From the NCBI RefSeq assembly GCF_030253575.1, contig NC_080567.1:35493501-35557500 (forward strand): a DNA stretch of 64,000 bases. The letters run 5' to 3'. Of this stretch, positions 22,301 to 33,373 are shown in pieces. The first letter of the stretch is position 1. Every line of letters begins with the position of its first letter. A program made the translations under genes and the position numbers. The DNA comes from Rhododendron vialii. Taxonomy: Eukaryota; Streptophyta; Magnoliopsida; Ericales; Ericaceae. The notes beneath the pieces are model-generated. The model was given only the letters and a program-made list of their open reading frames with translations. It did no database searches and was not told where the DNA came from.

Positions 22301-24254
22301 TCTCAAATTTGGATAGATTTTTGAAGTTAGGAACTACTCTAATTACTTGCTCGATTAGTACTCTAATTTGGATAGATCGAGCCCTTAAATTTTTATAAAT
22401 TTATAATTAATTCTTTAACATTATGCACCAAGATTCCTTATTTGTTAATCTAAAAAATGACACAATTTTTTGCAAAGACCAAATAATCTGCGACAAATTC
22501 TTCTTTTGCCATAGTAATTACTAGTACTATACTATACTATACTATATTGTTTTTGTGGCCAATTCCTCTTATGTGGTGGTAGGAGTAGGACAGGGACAAC
22601 ACCTGGATTCTCAAAAAGACAGATTCCTCTGCCCAAAAATGGCACCCTCACCTCAACTCACATTGTGAATAAGGATGAGGTAATACCCCACCAAGGCTTC
22701 GTTTTGTGGCTACACTCAGTCTGATCTTGGGGAGATCAGGGGAACGAACAACCATGGAGCACACCACAAACACATAATGGTCCAAACCCATGTCCACGTT
22801 TCTTTCAAAACCCACTCGATCCGTCGTGACTTATCTGATTGGCCTTTTTATGTAGCCAATTCAATAGCTAGGGGTGGGAATTCCAAACACGATCCGTCGA
22901 CACGACATGACGTTAGAAGGTTTGGGTCGATCACTTTATGACATGAACACAAATATGTCATTGGCTCTGTGTAATCTGCGATTTTTTTTGGAGCCAGCTT
23001 GTGAACAAGTTGACATGCTGCCTTAAGGTCCGGTGTAAGAAAACTGAAATGCCTTCACCTGGAATGATAGATATGTTGGTTAGCTAGAGTATAACTTGAA
23101 GGCCTGAAAACCTTGGGCTCAATCCAAATACTAGTCTAGTTTCGATTTTAAAGATGAGATTGTGAGTTCGAACGGATGGAGCGGTGTCAATCCTTTCGTA
23201 CTTAATAATCTAGATTCTAATCTAGTAATATACAGACATTTTTAAACTGTGTGACAACAAGAAGATTAAAACTTTATATTGAAAAATCGTCGTTCTATCC
23301 TTCTTGTCTCGAGTCAGAGTCTTCAAGCGCCAAACACAAGAATAAAGAGGCTCATGGATTTTGGTGGCTCCCAAGGGCATTTGAGCTATGTTTTAGAGAT
23401 TTAGTCTTGTGGTGCGCGCGCAAGGCGCAAGCTGCCCTGCCTGGGGACATTCTGCATTACCGAAAAAAAATTTCAAAATGCAGATGTCACAATATTTTAG
23501 ATGCATTTTGTACTGAGCCTAGAAATAATTATTTCAGTGCAAATAGTAACTTGTTTTTCTTCCTTAAATTTCAGAAAAGATAGGTTCCTCTCCAGGCAAC
23601 CTGCCATTCCAAATCCGTCTCAAGATAGCAAGAGGAGTTGCTCGTGGGCTAACCTACATTCATGACAAGAAACACGTTCACGGCAACCTCAAACCCAACA
23701 ACATTCTCCTCACCCCCGACATGGAGCCCGTAATCAGCGATCTCAGCCTTGATCGACTCATCTCCGGTAACCACCACCACCGCAACGGATCCGGCGGAGC
23801 CACCCGCCACTTTGGCAGCAAGAGATCCACTACCACCCGCGATGGCGCTCTTCCACTAGACCTCCCAGTAAGCTGCAGCCCCGGTTTCGTGGGGTGCACG
23901 TCTCCTTATCATGCACCCGAGTCACTCGAAAACCTTCGGCCCAACCCGAAATGGGACACGTATTCGTTTGGTGTTGTTCTGCTTGAGCTTCTAACCGGGA
24001 GGGTTTTCTCGGACCGGGAGTTGAGCCAGTGGACCGCCGGTTCGGTGGCGGAGGATAAGGCCCGGGTTCTAGGAATGGCTGACATGGCCATTAAGGCCGA
24101 CGTGGAAGGCAGGGAGGATGCCATCTTGGCATGCTTTAAGCTTGGGTTTGGCTGTGCTTCCTTGGCTCCACAGAAAAGACCCTCCATGAAAGAAGCCCTT
24201 CAAGTTCTTGAGAAATTGTATGCGTTTGGTTCTGCTTTTAGGGGTTGCTCATAG
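19377..24254 (+). CDS. LRR receptor-like pseudokinase, At4g34220/At2g15300 type
   Basis: Three exons (19377-20734, 21422-21756, 23575-24254) join in frame to 790 residues. In order: signal peptide (1-28), LRR N-terminal cap with PCSWTGVTC (61-69), about seven LRRs (85-265), Ser/Thr-rich juxtamembrane region, one transmembrane helix (about 346-370), a charged linker, and a kinase-like domain from about 474. The open frame extends 107 codons upstream of 19377, but that ATG is the first followed by a good signal peptide. Kinase motifs are degenerate: the VAIK lysine position reads YAVRR (Arg505), HRD is HGN (600-602), and DFG is DLS (620-622). This set is normal for the subfamily and predicts little or no phosphotransfer, so the protein probably signals as a plasma-membrane scaffold or co-receptor. 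Exon 3 begins in the KIGSSPGNLPF motif shared with At4g34220. Intron 1 carries a small hairpin element; intron 2 is 1.8 kb with a possible SINE. Confidence 0.95.
20812..20950. repeat. Small inverted-repeat element in kinase intron 1
   Basis: GTTCGGATATAGATGTGTTCG on the left pairs imperfectly with TTGTAATCTGTATCCGAAC on the right, around a centre near CCACACGCATTGTGG. Probably a decayed MITE. Confidence 0.5.
23075..23230 (+). mobile_element. Possible SINE remnant in kinase intron 2
   Basis: Contains a B-box-like GAGTTCGAACGG near 23165 preceded by a tRNA-like GGTTAGCTAGAGTATAACTT. There is no clear tail or flanking duplication, so this is tentative. Confidence 0.3.
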
Positions 24255-24393
24255 TTAGTATTGTTTGATGATATTGTAAGTTCTGGACCCAATATGACTT
24301 AAATAAGTTGAGAAAAAAGTTTGATTATCCAAAGTTATGAGATGTTTCAAATTTTTTTTTGCTTGTAATCGAGCAGTCTTGCAAACACAAATC

Positions 24394-24488
24394 AAAATGT
24401 AAATGCATTCGGAACGGTTTGATACACATGAGTTTCACACAATACACGTGAAACTCGTTCAAATCAAACGGTTTTAAATACATCCGCG
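24394..24488. repeat. Hairpin element, AACGGTTTGATACACATG family, copy 1
   Basis: The arm GGAACGGTTTGATACACATG and following GAGTTTCAC pair with GTGAAACTCG...AAACGGTTTTAAATACAT. A related hairpin lies at 63172-63274. Confidence 0.55.
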
Positions 24489-25639
24489 CGTGTCCCAATC
24501 TGTCTGTACGCCGCATATGCTTTTCGATCATTTTCTCTGTAATGCTTAGTTTTGAAGCAGTAGCACCAAATTAACAACCTGATGCATGGTTCTTGGTATA
24601 CATTGATGAAGCATATGGGCTTCCCAACAAAAGCGGGAATTGAAGGAGCTTTTTCTTGGGGCCTTTTTGACTTGGAGAAAGTTGCATAAAGAAGAGGGAT
24701 AAATAAAGAATGTTTTGATAAATGCCGTGCCTTTGACTGGCTGATTAATGTCTTGTCTATACTTCATGATTAATATTGCTAATAATTTTGCTAGCCCATG
24801 ATTAAGGGTGATGTTGACCTTTATTGAGACGTCACTTTCATGTTTTTGGGAGGATATGAGAGCCTCATTAAAGAGTGAAGAGATCAGGATTAAAGAGGAA
24901 TAATCATGATTTGCAGGCAATCTTTTCATAAAGATTAAAGGGGGTAATTAAGCACAGGCTATATGATAGATGGTTGTGCTTGATTTATGGCCTGACTTAT
25001 AGGGAATCCATGCTTGGTAATACTATGCTGAGGTACTACTTTCTGATTTGCTTTTCCAAATAAAAGGTGGTTTAATTGAGTATTGTGCTCTTTTTATGGG
25101 TTCCCTTGGTTAAAGCATGCTCAAAGCCCTTTTCTTAGCAATTTTAGTATACCATTTTCAACCTATATACTACAACGGAGGGGACTTGGGGCCTGCTATT
25201 GTGAACTCCTTACGGATTTTGTCTCGAGCTAATAAATGTGATCTGAACCGTTCATGTTTTAGACCAAAGCATTGAACTCAGACATTACTCAACATCTCCC
25301 AACACTTCATCACAACATTCTTGTTACTCCATGCCCCAACAATTTCAACCACTAGGCACAAGTGATGTGAGACAAGTACCTGCTTAAGCGCGTCAAGTTC
25401 CTCTAGCTCGTCTCATGTGGGACCAGCTCAAGCACAACAAGCACCTCAAGCTCGTCCCTTGTCGGTTCCAACTAAGTACGTGTCTTTGTAAAACCCACCC
25501 CACACTCAAGCCCCGAAACCACCTATAATAACTCATGCAAGCTGACCTGTTAATTATTAGAATAACCGTGTGGCTCAAAAGTTATGGTAACCAGTTGAAT
25601 ACTTCAGTATTGAACAAATTACAACTATTTCTACCGAAA
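24489..25639. other. Intergenic, no gene seen
   Basis: 3' flank of the kinase gene and spacer. Short frames only, no family resemblance. Confidence 0.5.
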
Positions 25640-26170
25640 CTCACACAAAACAAGCGAATGAGCTATGTAAAGACCCGATTGAAAAAGAAAAAAAAAACCA
25701 TGCAAAGAACCACATCAGGTACTCAAATATGGTACAAACGCCACAACATTATTGAAACAACAAAATCATGACTCCTCTCACTATAGGCACCATTTGCATT
25801 GCAGCCTACAAGAAAAGAACGCCAATCAATCTTTTCCCAAGTAGTGAGTAGGAGGACAAAGGAGAAGGAAAAGCTACAACTTTAAATTCTTAAGCTCAAA
25901 GTTAAACATCTTGCCCGAGAATAGAGCACCGGAACATCATTTGTTTTACTTTCACAATGTTAAGAAATTGGTGGTTGTTTTGAACCAAAATGCTTCAGAT
26001 AGGCATCAGTGGTTGGGTGCAGGTTATCTGGGCCAAGTGGGCAGATCAATGCTCTTTTGGGCCTCCCTCGCTTCTTTTTTTTTTATCCTGGCCTCCCTCA
26101 CTGACTCCATATACTTCTCCTCACCTGATGCAATTGCCAATTTGCCACCTGTTCTACATTCACATCACTA
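25640..26170 (-). pseudogene. Decayed duplicate of the carbohydrate esterase 3' end
   Basis: This block repeats about 26455-27010 (3' UTR plus last exon of the esterase gene) in the same orientation, with many substitutions. Shared landmarks include AGGACAAAGGAGAAGGAAAA, AATGCTTCAGATAGGCATCA and CAATGCTCTTTTGGGCCTCC. The exon-homologous part, about 25960-26140, lacks two segments of the intact exon, including the DAKGLELG coding stretch, so it cannot encode the esterase C-terminus. It lies directly downstream of the intact exon, indicating an old partial tandem duplication. Confidence 0.85.
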
Positions 26171-26767
26171 AATTTTTTGTCTTCTGACTAATAGCAATGA
26201 AGCATGACGCATAAGCACAATGAACAGTGGGACATCTCTTTTGTTTTTGCTTAACCTGGAAATGAGGCATGAAAGAAGGGTGAACCATGTTCAAGATGAG
26301 GGTAAAAAGACGTAGCACATCCGGCAAGGATCAAGGTGGATCTTGTTGTTGCATAGCTCATATCGAAGCACGGTGCCAATGCGCAGTCTCAAAATCGGGC
26401 ATGAGTGACCGATTGGATACTATTGCAAAAATTACACTAAATGAACTCACATAAAACAAGTGATGCAGTTATGTCAAGACCCGATTGGACAAAATAGAGC
26501 ATGTAAAGAACCACATCAGGTACTCAAAAATGTTACAAAGGCCATAACATTACTGAAGGCACAAGAAAAGACCATTTGCACCACTTGCATTACATCCTAC
26601 AAGAAAAGACCACCAATCAATCTTTTCCAGATAGTATAGTAGGAGGACAAAGGAGAAGGAAAAGCTACAAGTTACAATTATCAAGCTCAAAGTTAAACAT
26701 CACGCCTGATAATAGAGCGCCTGGACATCATTTGTTTTACTTTCACTTGAACATAATTATTTTACTT

Positions 26768-28450
26768 TCACAAATCCCTGGATTCGTGACAGTCCCCCGG
26801 GTAAGAAATTGGTTGTTGAGTAGAACCAAAATGCTTCAGATAGGCATCAGCCAACATGTGGCCCAATTGAACCTGGGCCCCTGTGGTTAGGTGCAGGTTA
26901 TCTAGGCCAAGTTCCAACCCCTTGGCATCCACCCACACCACATTGGGCAGATCAATGCTCTTTTGGGCCTCCCTCACCGTCTCCATATACTTCTCCCCTC
27001 CTGATGCAATTGCAACCTGTTCAAAATTCACATTCATTCAAATCCACTGAATAATAACTCAGGTGTTCAGCTAGCTTACATGTACCTTGACCAATTCGGA
27101 GGTCCAATCTCACTGCCCACTTACTGGAAGCCCAATTAAAGCCGAAGCAAACTCCGTATGGACTGACCCTAAAGAAGTTGATAACACCTGGGAGGTTCGA
27201 TAGCAAACCCCCAAGTGACCACCAGCCAAACCGCTCGGGGTTCACATTCACTGAATATAAAACCATAAGCATGACCAAACAATCCCTAGTTAGTAGTTAC
27301 GACTTGCAATTCCTTTTTGCTTCTAAACTATTTTCAACCCTTGATGATAGGTTATTTTCTAGCTTACTAGCTGCCTCAGAAAGTCGTTCTGTATATTTGA
27401 GTGGATTTCACAAATTTGATACGCATTCCACCAAAATAAGAGAGAGGAGTTTTTGACATTCTATGCTGATACACGAATTAACCTATTGAGTTTCAGATCG
27501 TATCCACTGATTAAATGCTTATTCAAGATCAGTTCATTGCATACACAAATCAAGCTTAGATTTATTTTTATTTTTTTAAACTCGTTAAGCTTTCGAACCA
27601 CATTTGAATTCGGCTTACTATATATAAAATAGTTCAAGCTTCTCAAGATTGATTCGTGATCAGCTAAATTAAAGCTATTGAGTTTCAGCTCATATTCACT
27701 TGTTAAATGCTCGTTCAAGATCAGTTAATTACATTAAACAATTTAAGCTTGAACGAGTTACTAGTCGGATCATTCGACTATATTTTTTATACATAAAAAA
27801 CATCCAAGCTCCTCGAGAGTCTGAGACCGATTCTTGATTAGCTAAATTAAAGATCGTTTCGGATCAATTTGCCTCACAAACAATCTGCATGTCGAGTATA
27901 TTCAACTGACCTGAATTATTGGGAGCGAAGGAGAGTGAAGATCCAGGCGCACATTATGAATGAGTGTCTCCATATTAACCTTGTACGCCTCAGCATCGTG
28001 TTGGGACGACGTGTCACTCTCTCCTTGGTACCACAGCACCGCCTTAATCTCGCCGTGGCCCGCCGCCGCTTTCGCCCTCCTCACCATACTCTCGTACAAG
28101 TGCTTCCCACGCGCCCACTCCTTGATCGCCGTCCCGCCGACGGCGCAAGGAACCAGCCCGATTACCCCCACGCGCTCCTTGACGGCGTTGGCGAACGACA
28201 TCCCGGGCCCCACGCCGCACGTCTTCTTGGCGTCGATGTCGGCGTGGAGCGGCTCGCGCGCCGGCTGCCAGTGGAGGTGGGCGTCGAGGCGGAGGACGGA
28301 GGAGGGGTCGGGGAGGCACTCGGGGGGCACGGCGGCGTCCCAGTGGTGGTTCCTGACGCCGCCGCGGCCGGCCATGTTGCTCTGGCCGGAGAGTATGAAG
28401 ATGTTCTTTTTGGTTTGGGAGTGTTCCTGGGTGGAGTTTCCGGTTTCCAT
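26768..28450 (-). CDS. Probable carbohydrate esterase, At4g34215-like (SASA family)
   Basis: Two minus-strand exons (27911-28450 and 26768-27016) join in frame to 262 residues; At4g34215 is about 260. The GDSL-like SASA fold is marked by FILSGQSNMAGRGG with nucleophile Ser24, the VGPGMSFANAV and PCAVGGTAIKEW blocks, LWYQGESDT, and DNLHLT at the end of exon 2, giving catalytic Asp219 and His222. The exon junction LPIIQ/VAIASGG matches the family. Such enzymes probably remove acyl (acetyl) groups from sugars, but no substrate is established for the plant members. The frame is open upstream to 28573; the ATG at 28448-28450 was chosen because it gives the family N-terminus. Exon 1 is strongly GC-rich, unlike the rest of the gene. 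It is convergent with the LRR kinase, the At4g34215/At4g34220 pairing I recall from Arabidopsis. No signal peptide is apparent. Confidence 0.93.
27476..27866. repeat. Tandem duplication (about 195-bp period) in the esterase intron
   Basis: A segment starting CTATTGAGTTTCAG and containing TTCAAGATCAGTT occurs near 27483 and again near 27677. Each is followed by an AAGCT(T/C)CTC...GATTAGCTAAATTAAAG-like stretch. It fills most of the intron. Confidence 0.65.
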
Positions 28451-28573
28451 GGTAGATTGTGGTTTTGTTGAGATGATGTTGGTTGGATCTGGAGATATGA
28501 TTGAAGGGAGGATGTGGAACTGTAATTTCTCAGTGTAAATGAAGAAGAGAGTTCGGATTAACGGCAGTACCAT

Positions 28574-29206
28574 TTGGTGGGGTCAGTAGAGGAAGCTGCT
28601 TCGCAATCGCACGCTGCCTGCATAATACTATGTCTGGCAGTGGGCTGGGAGGATGATCCCTATTTATGGTACTTGCTTTGGCCACATTTAACTAGTCGTA
28701 TTTGGATCACCAGCAAGACTACCCCTGCTCAATTGCTTACCGTCCGTCTCGATCATCAATAATCCTAATTTTAAGGGTAGAGTTTTTTTTTTAAATTTGG
28801 ATCGTGAACGGTAAAATTGAAAACAGTGGTAGAAGCAAGTAAACTTTTGGATCACCAATGGACTCGTGGAAGAACTAGACTGTGAGAGTATAAATTATTT
28901 ACTATTTTAAATAGTGGTTTTCCTGGAGAGAATTTATAATGCCCAGACCCATTTTTCACCACATCATGAGACCTAAACATATTTCTTGAATCTCACGTTA
29001 AATGTGTGGTGAAAAGATGTCCGTAGGGGCAGTGTCCGAGTGAATGAATTTTTTCAGTTTGTGAGGTGGTAGCATGAAAAAAGTTTGGTGAGAAGTCAAA
29101 CAGGTGTATGGGTCCAATGTTTTGGTGCAGTTGGATCAAATGGAGGTTAGTCACTACCCAAAAAATGTAGCACCACCGACACAGACAAATGCAAACACCT
29201 ACATAA
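28574..29206. other. Intergenic, no gene seen
   Basis: Upstream region of the esterase gene. No clear promoter element could be assigned. Confidence 0.45.
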
Positions 29207-29213
29207 ACATTAA

Positions 29214-29556
29214 CGAAAATCCTATTGGTACCGATGGTACCGTAGGGAAAATGCATCGACGGCCACCGGACGGCCGTCTCCGGCTACCGGACGGCCGATC
29301 CGAGCCGTCCAAAAATTTAAAAAAATAAAACCGAGTGGACCTACGCGAAAATCAATGTCATCCGAGATGTGTAGGGTCATATAGACGAAAAAGGGATGCT
29401 CGGATCAAGTACCTTACACATCTCGGATGACATTGATTCTCGCGTAGGCCCACTCGGTTTTATTTTTTTAAATTTTTGGACGGCTCGGATCGGCCGTCCG
29501 GTGGCCGTCGGTGCATTTTCCCTACGGTACCATCGGTACCTATAGCAGTACTCTTT
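29214..29556. mobile_element. Foldback MITE, GTACCG/CCGGACGGCC family, copy 2
   Basis: 343 bp. The terminal arms share GGTACCGATGGTACCGTAGG without mismatch and continue through CGGCCACCGGACGGCC, GAGCCGTCCAAAAATTT and ACCGAGTGG. Flanking ACATTAA (29207-29213 and 29557-29563) is the likely target duplication, 7-8 bp. Confidence 0.88.
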
Positions 29557-29633
29557 ACATTAAACACAATCACTGTTAAACAGATGTGATAGATATCTAG
29601 TATGCTCATTTACGTATGGACCAAAAAATAAGA

Positions 29634-29763
29634 GGAAAATGATTGCTAAAAACGTGTTTTGATAATCAATACCCGTCAAGAACATTTTCAACACTAATAA
29701 ATATTCTTAACTTGTCATTGACGGATATTAATTATCCATACACGTCTAGACCGTTATTTTCCC
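29634..29763. mobile_element. 130-bp Mutator-type MITE, copy 1
   Basis: Ends GGAAAATG...CATTTTCCC-like with inner CGTGTTTTGATAATCAATA and its inverted partner. Flanked by AAAAATAAGA on both sides (29624-29633 and 29764-29773), a 9-10-bp duplication. Copy 2 is at 45579-45710. Confidence 0.82.
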
Positions 29764-29991
29764 AAAAATAAGATCCACGCCTTAGGCGGGCCTCGGCCTT
29801 AATGGCCCAAGGCTTGGGCTCGTCATTTTCCCTTTTCATTTCCTCTTCAAGTAAAAATTCCTCTCCTTTGCATTTACCCAACGGGCCAACATCATGAGCG
29901 ATGCAGTACTTGAAACACATGATACTATTTCCTAAGCGACAAATTGTTTCACTATAAACAGTTACCCAACATCTTGAAAGATGTATGACTT

Positions 29992-30977
29992 TTTTTTTTT
30001 TTGAAAATGTCGATTCATTCAAGCCCGAAGGCAAAAAATACATCGCAAAATACAAAAGTGCATCAAACTACCTAATCCGGGACCCTAGAACACCCTAAAA
30101 ACGCAAATCAGCACGAGGTGCCGATATGAGAATCCCATCCGGGACAAAGCAAAGAGATTTCAAACGAAATCCCAGTACAAACTATCACACAATAAAACAG
30201 ATGTAATCGAAACAACGAACAAAATACAAGTGTAGAGGAAGACTACTCCGATGGACAAACCACCACGACCGGAGCGACCACCCCGACAGGCCCAAGGTCG
30301 AGACCAGACCTCCCTTCACCCTCGATCTGCCGTTGACGGCCCAGAGTAAAGAGAAATGCGGGCGAGACCAACTGGAGCTGATACAAAGACCTCCAACAGA
30401 GACCCCATTGTTGCCGCTGCCGCTGCCGGAAAACTACCACAACACCACCACAACAGCCGCCGACCACAGCCACCCTCAAAACTGGCCAACATCGAAACCT
30501 AACAAGCTTATTCTACCCACCACCCAACCGTCAGGCCTGGGGGAACCCAGACCAGCACAAGCCGAATCTAGGAGGACCTAGATCGGAAGACCACCGGACT
30601 GACAACTGAAAAAAACAAAAACAACAAAAGGAAAAACCCCACCCCCAACCGCACACCTTATTACCTTGAAGCTGGCCCCGAGCAGAACAGATCTGGAACC
30701 GCCGAGTGGGACATCGGACTATAGAGCACCACCGGTTGCCGAACAGAGCCGCCAACAAGGGAAACCACGCTAGCCCAACACGACAAGCGCCCCAAACTGG
30801 GAGCATGGGAAGCCCAACACCTGGCGACGACGAGGCGAGGAGGGGGAGGGAGGATGAACGAACGGGGGGGAGGAGGGAGAGAGAGGCGGAGGCCTCCTCC
30901 CCCAAGCGGCGGCGGCGGCGGCGGCGGCTAGGGTTTTTTTTCTAGAGAGAGAGCAGAGAGCTAGAGAGAGAGTCCTT
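29992..30977 (-). mobile_element. Non-autonomous L1-like retroposon, about 986 bp
   Basis: Minus orientation: it opens at right with a CT-rich leader and an AAACCCTAGCCGCCGCC stretch, and ends at left with CGGGCTTGAATGAATCG, a CATTTTC and an A-tail (T-run on plus, 29992-30002). It is bracketed by GATGTATGACTT at 29980-29991 and 30978-30989. It has both the 5' and 3' end features of plant L1 elements but no ORF1 or reverse transcriptase. Long GC-rich open frames inside are probably incidental. A (GGC)n run lies at 30906-30928. Confidence 0.75.
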
Positions 30978-31422
30978 GATGTATGACTTGAAAACACATG
31001 ATATTTCCTAAGTGACACTCTTTGTTTCTCTTTAAACATTTTGATGCCCCTATTCTCGATTCGTTTAGTGTAATGGTGTATGATCCTCATCATTACCAAT
31101 TTTGAGGTTTCTATATCAATATCATCCATATTGATGACAGCGGAATTAATTTTCTTGGTATTTAGCTATCGAAGTATGGCAGCAAAATCAAGTGGTACTC
31201 TAAACAAACTACGAAAACCATGGTAATTTCATTCTTAGAACCCTCTACAACAGTGCTGGCCACAATGAATCAACGAATAAAAAGCTCTCCCACATACAAT
31301 TTTCTACAATCAAGGGATCCTCATGCAAGATAACATACGCAAAATTCAGCAACGAAACGGTTTTAAGACTGATTATGCACCAGACTGGCCAATGAAAGCC
31401 CCAAACATGCCTACATCTGAAA

Positions 31423-33373
31423 TCAGCTCTCCATAGATTTCAGCCCAGATGAAGTTCTAGGTTTTTTCTTTTTTGATTTCGTCTTCCCACCTTTGGTCTT
31501 CTTCCTTGCAGGCTTCTCATCAGTAACAGGTTGAGTGCTCTGCAAATGTTGATGAATGGCAGCTAATGGGTCTGACTGGAAATCAGGATGGTTGAGAACT
31601 GTCTTTAATTGATTTCCTTCCTTCAATCTGCAAAAATTAACCCATTATGACATGAAAAAGATGGAAATGACGATTAATGCAATGGAGAACTAGAGAGCAT
31701 AAGGGAATACGAAGTAATGAATTTTTCAGCAATTACTCACACCAGATTCTGCCTGGATTTGCTATTAAGTTTAAACTCAGGTGGCTGCCTTGGAGCCTTC
31801 AAGTCGGGAAGGAACTCAGAGAGAGTTGAAAGATCATATGCTTTCAATTTCTTTTTCCGGCTTCTTACTTTTTTGTTCTGGTAGAACAGAAATTGCAAAG
31901 AATATTGGAGAGTGTTTTAAAAGGAAAGAATAAAGGGTTAATCAAAAGTTTGAATCACATTCCAGCAGATATATGTGCCTTAAATAAAAATATATATTTA
32001 CGTATGCGTGTGTGTGTGTGTGTCTTCGTGTATTCACGGAACAAAAGCGAGTGCAACTGCTAAATGAGCAACAAGTTTTAGTTGGATCACCATGAGCGGA
32101 CAAATCATTGGAATAACTAATTGGATAGTAAATTAGTAATTAGAAGGCTACCCATCACCACTATAGTACGGTGCCCACCAAACTTTGAGTTAATGAATAC
32201 GTGGGCATTATAAGATGCATACTCTGTAATGCAAAATATAGGCGTCGCCAGGTATCGGCAAAAATTACAAGTCCTCTGAAAGTAGTTTATGTTGCTTGTA
32301 TCCTCGCAGAAAAATTGTTCCACCCATTGTATCACAAGCCAATTTAAAACAACCACAATAATAATTTATTTTCATTGTAAGCCTATAATTGGGTTGATGT
32401 CTCCAACTTTTCATTTTCTTCAGCTTCTGTAGGTATTTGTTTAGTCTTATTACCTAATTGTCCACTCAAACTCCAGAGTTGAAAAGTAAGGGATTCATGT
32501 CCATTTTCCCTTTGCCCTCAATCAATAGGCATATTGCAGAAGTAACAAGCCAAGACTATTTAACAGATTCGGAATAACGCTTGTCATAGTGATAGCACCG
32601 TAGTAGAACAAACCTACCGATGCACACATTCTTAACATTGACACATATGGAAGTAAACACAGACATCCCATACTAAACAAATAAAAACACGAACAAATCA
32701 CTGTAACAAGTCGAATAATAACCCGATGCTGGTCAAGAGGTAAAACAGACAAGACTTGAACAATTTGTCGTAGTCCATTGATAAGGATTAAGGACGACAC
32801 TCCAGCAAACAGTAACTAGCAAAATTACAATTCAGGTACTTGTAAAGTGGAAGCCAAGATTAATTGGAGAAAAACCAGGTCATTCTAGTACTGCTGTTTC
32901 GAAACCATGTAACACTTGAACTGTAAAGGTTCTCACCTTACTGATGGCCTTCTGGACACCTAATGAAGCAACGGTGTCTCTCACCTCTGAAAAAGAACAC
33001 AAACCATAAACAGAATTAGGGAGGGGAAGCTTTTCAACACTAACTGAGATACAGCAGCACATAATTACATAAATTAGCACAAATGCAAATGCTGATGCGA
33101 CCACGGATATCCAAATCAAAGAAAACAGAGCAACCCGGTTGACTTTGAATACGATTACACAAACTTACTGGCGTAGAACTCGAGTTTCTTCTCGAATTTT
33201 CGATCGGCATGGGTCGACGGTTCCGAACTGTATCAGAAAGCCATCAAACGTGGAAAAATAAAAATAAAACACTGATATTCCATATCTGACAGGAATATAG
33301 ATATGTATGCATATATAAGTGAGCCCAAATATGCTGTGGTGCTGAAATTTTACCTTGAGCTAGTCTTCCCCAT
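31423..33373 (-). CDS. SLX9: Ribosome biogenesis protein SLX9 homologue
   Basis: Five minus-strand exons (33354-33373, 33169-33227, 32937-32986, 31741-31877, 31423-31627) join in frame to 156 residues; the first exon is only 20 bases. The product reads MGKTSSSSEPSTHADRKFEK, then the core KVRDTVASLGVQKAISKNKK and KKLKAYDLSTLSEFLPDLKA, then LNSKSRQNLVLKEGNQLK and HPDFQSDPLAAIHQHLQ, with a lysine-rich tail (KKTKGGKTKSKKKK). This is the SLX9/FAM207 layout. In yeast SLX9 is a nucleolar factor of the small-subunit precursor that aids ITS1 processing and 40S export; the same role is inferred. Basic N- and C-terminal regions fit nucleolar targeting. All introns are GT..AG. No neighbour is functionally linked. 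The last intron-exon junctions were fixed by reading frame and the family alignment from memory. Confidence 0.9.

Noticed and set aside
27869-28538. Long plus-strand open frames opposite the esterase first exon
   Set aside because: They are antisense shadows of a GC-rich coding exon with clear SASA motifs on the minus strand.
30243-30945. Several GC-rich open frames on both strands
   Set aside because: They lie within the 986-bp L1-like retroposon and reflect its GC-rich composition.
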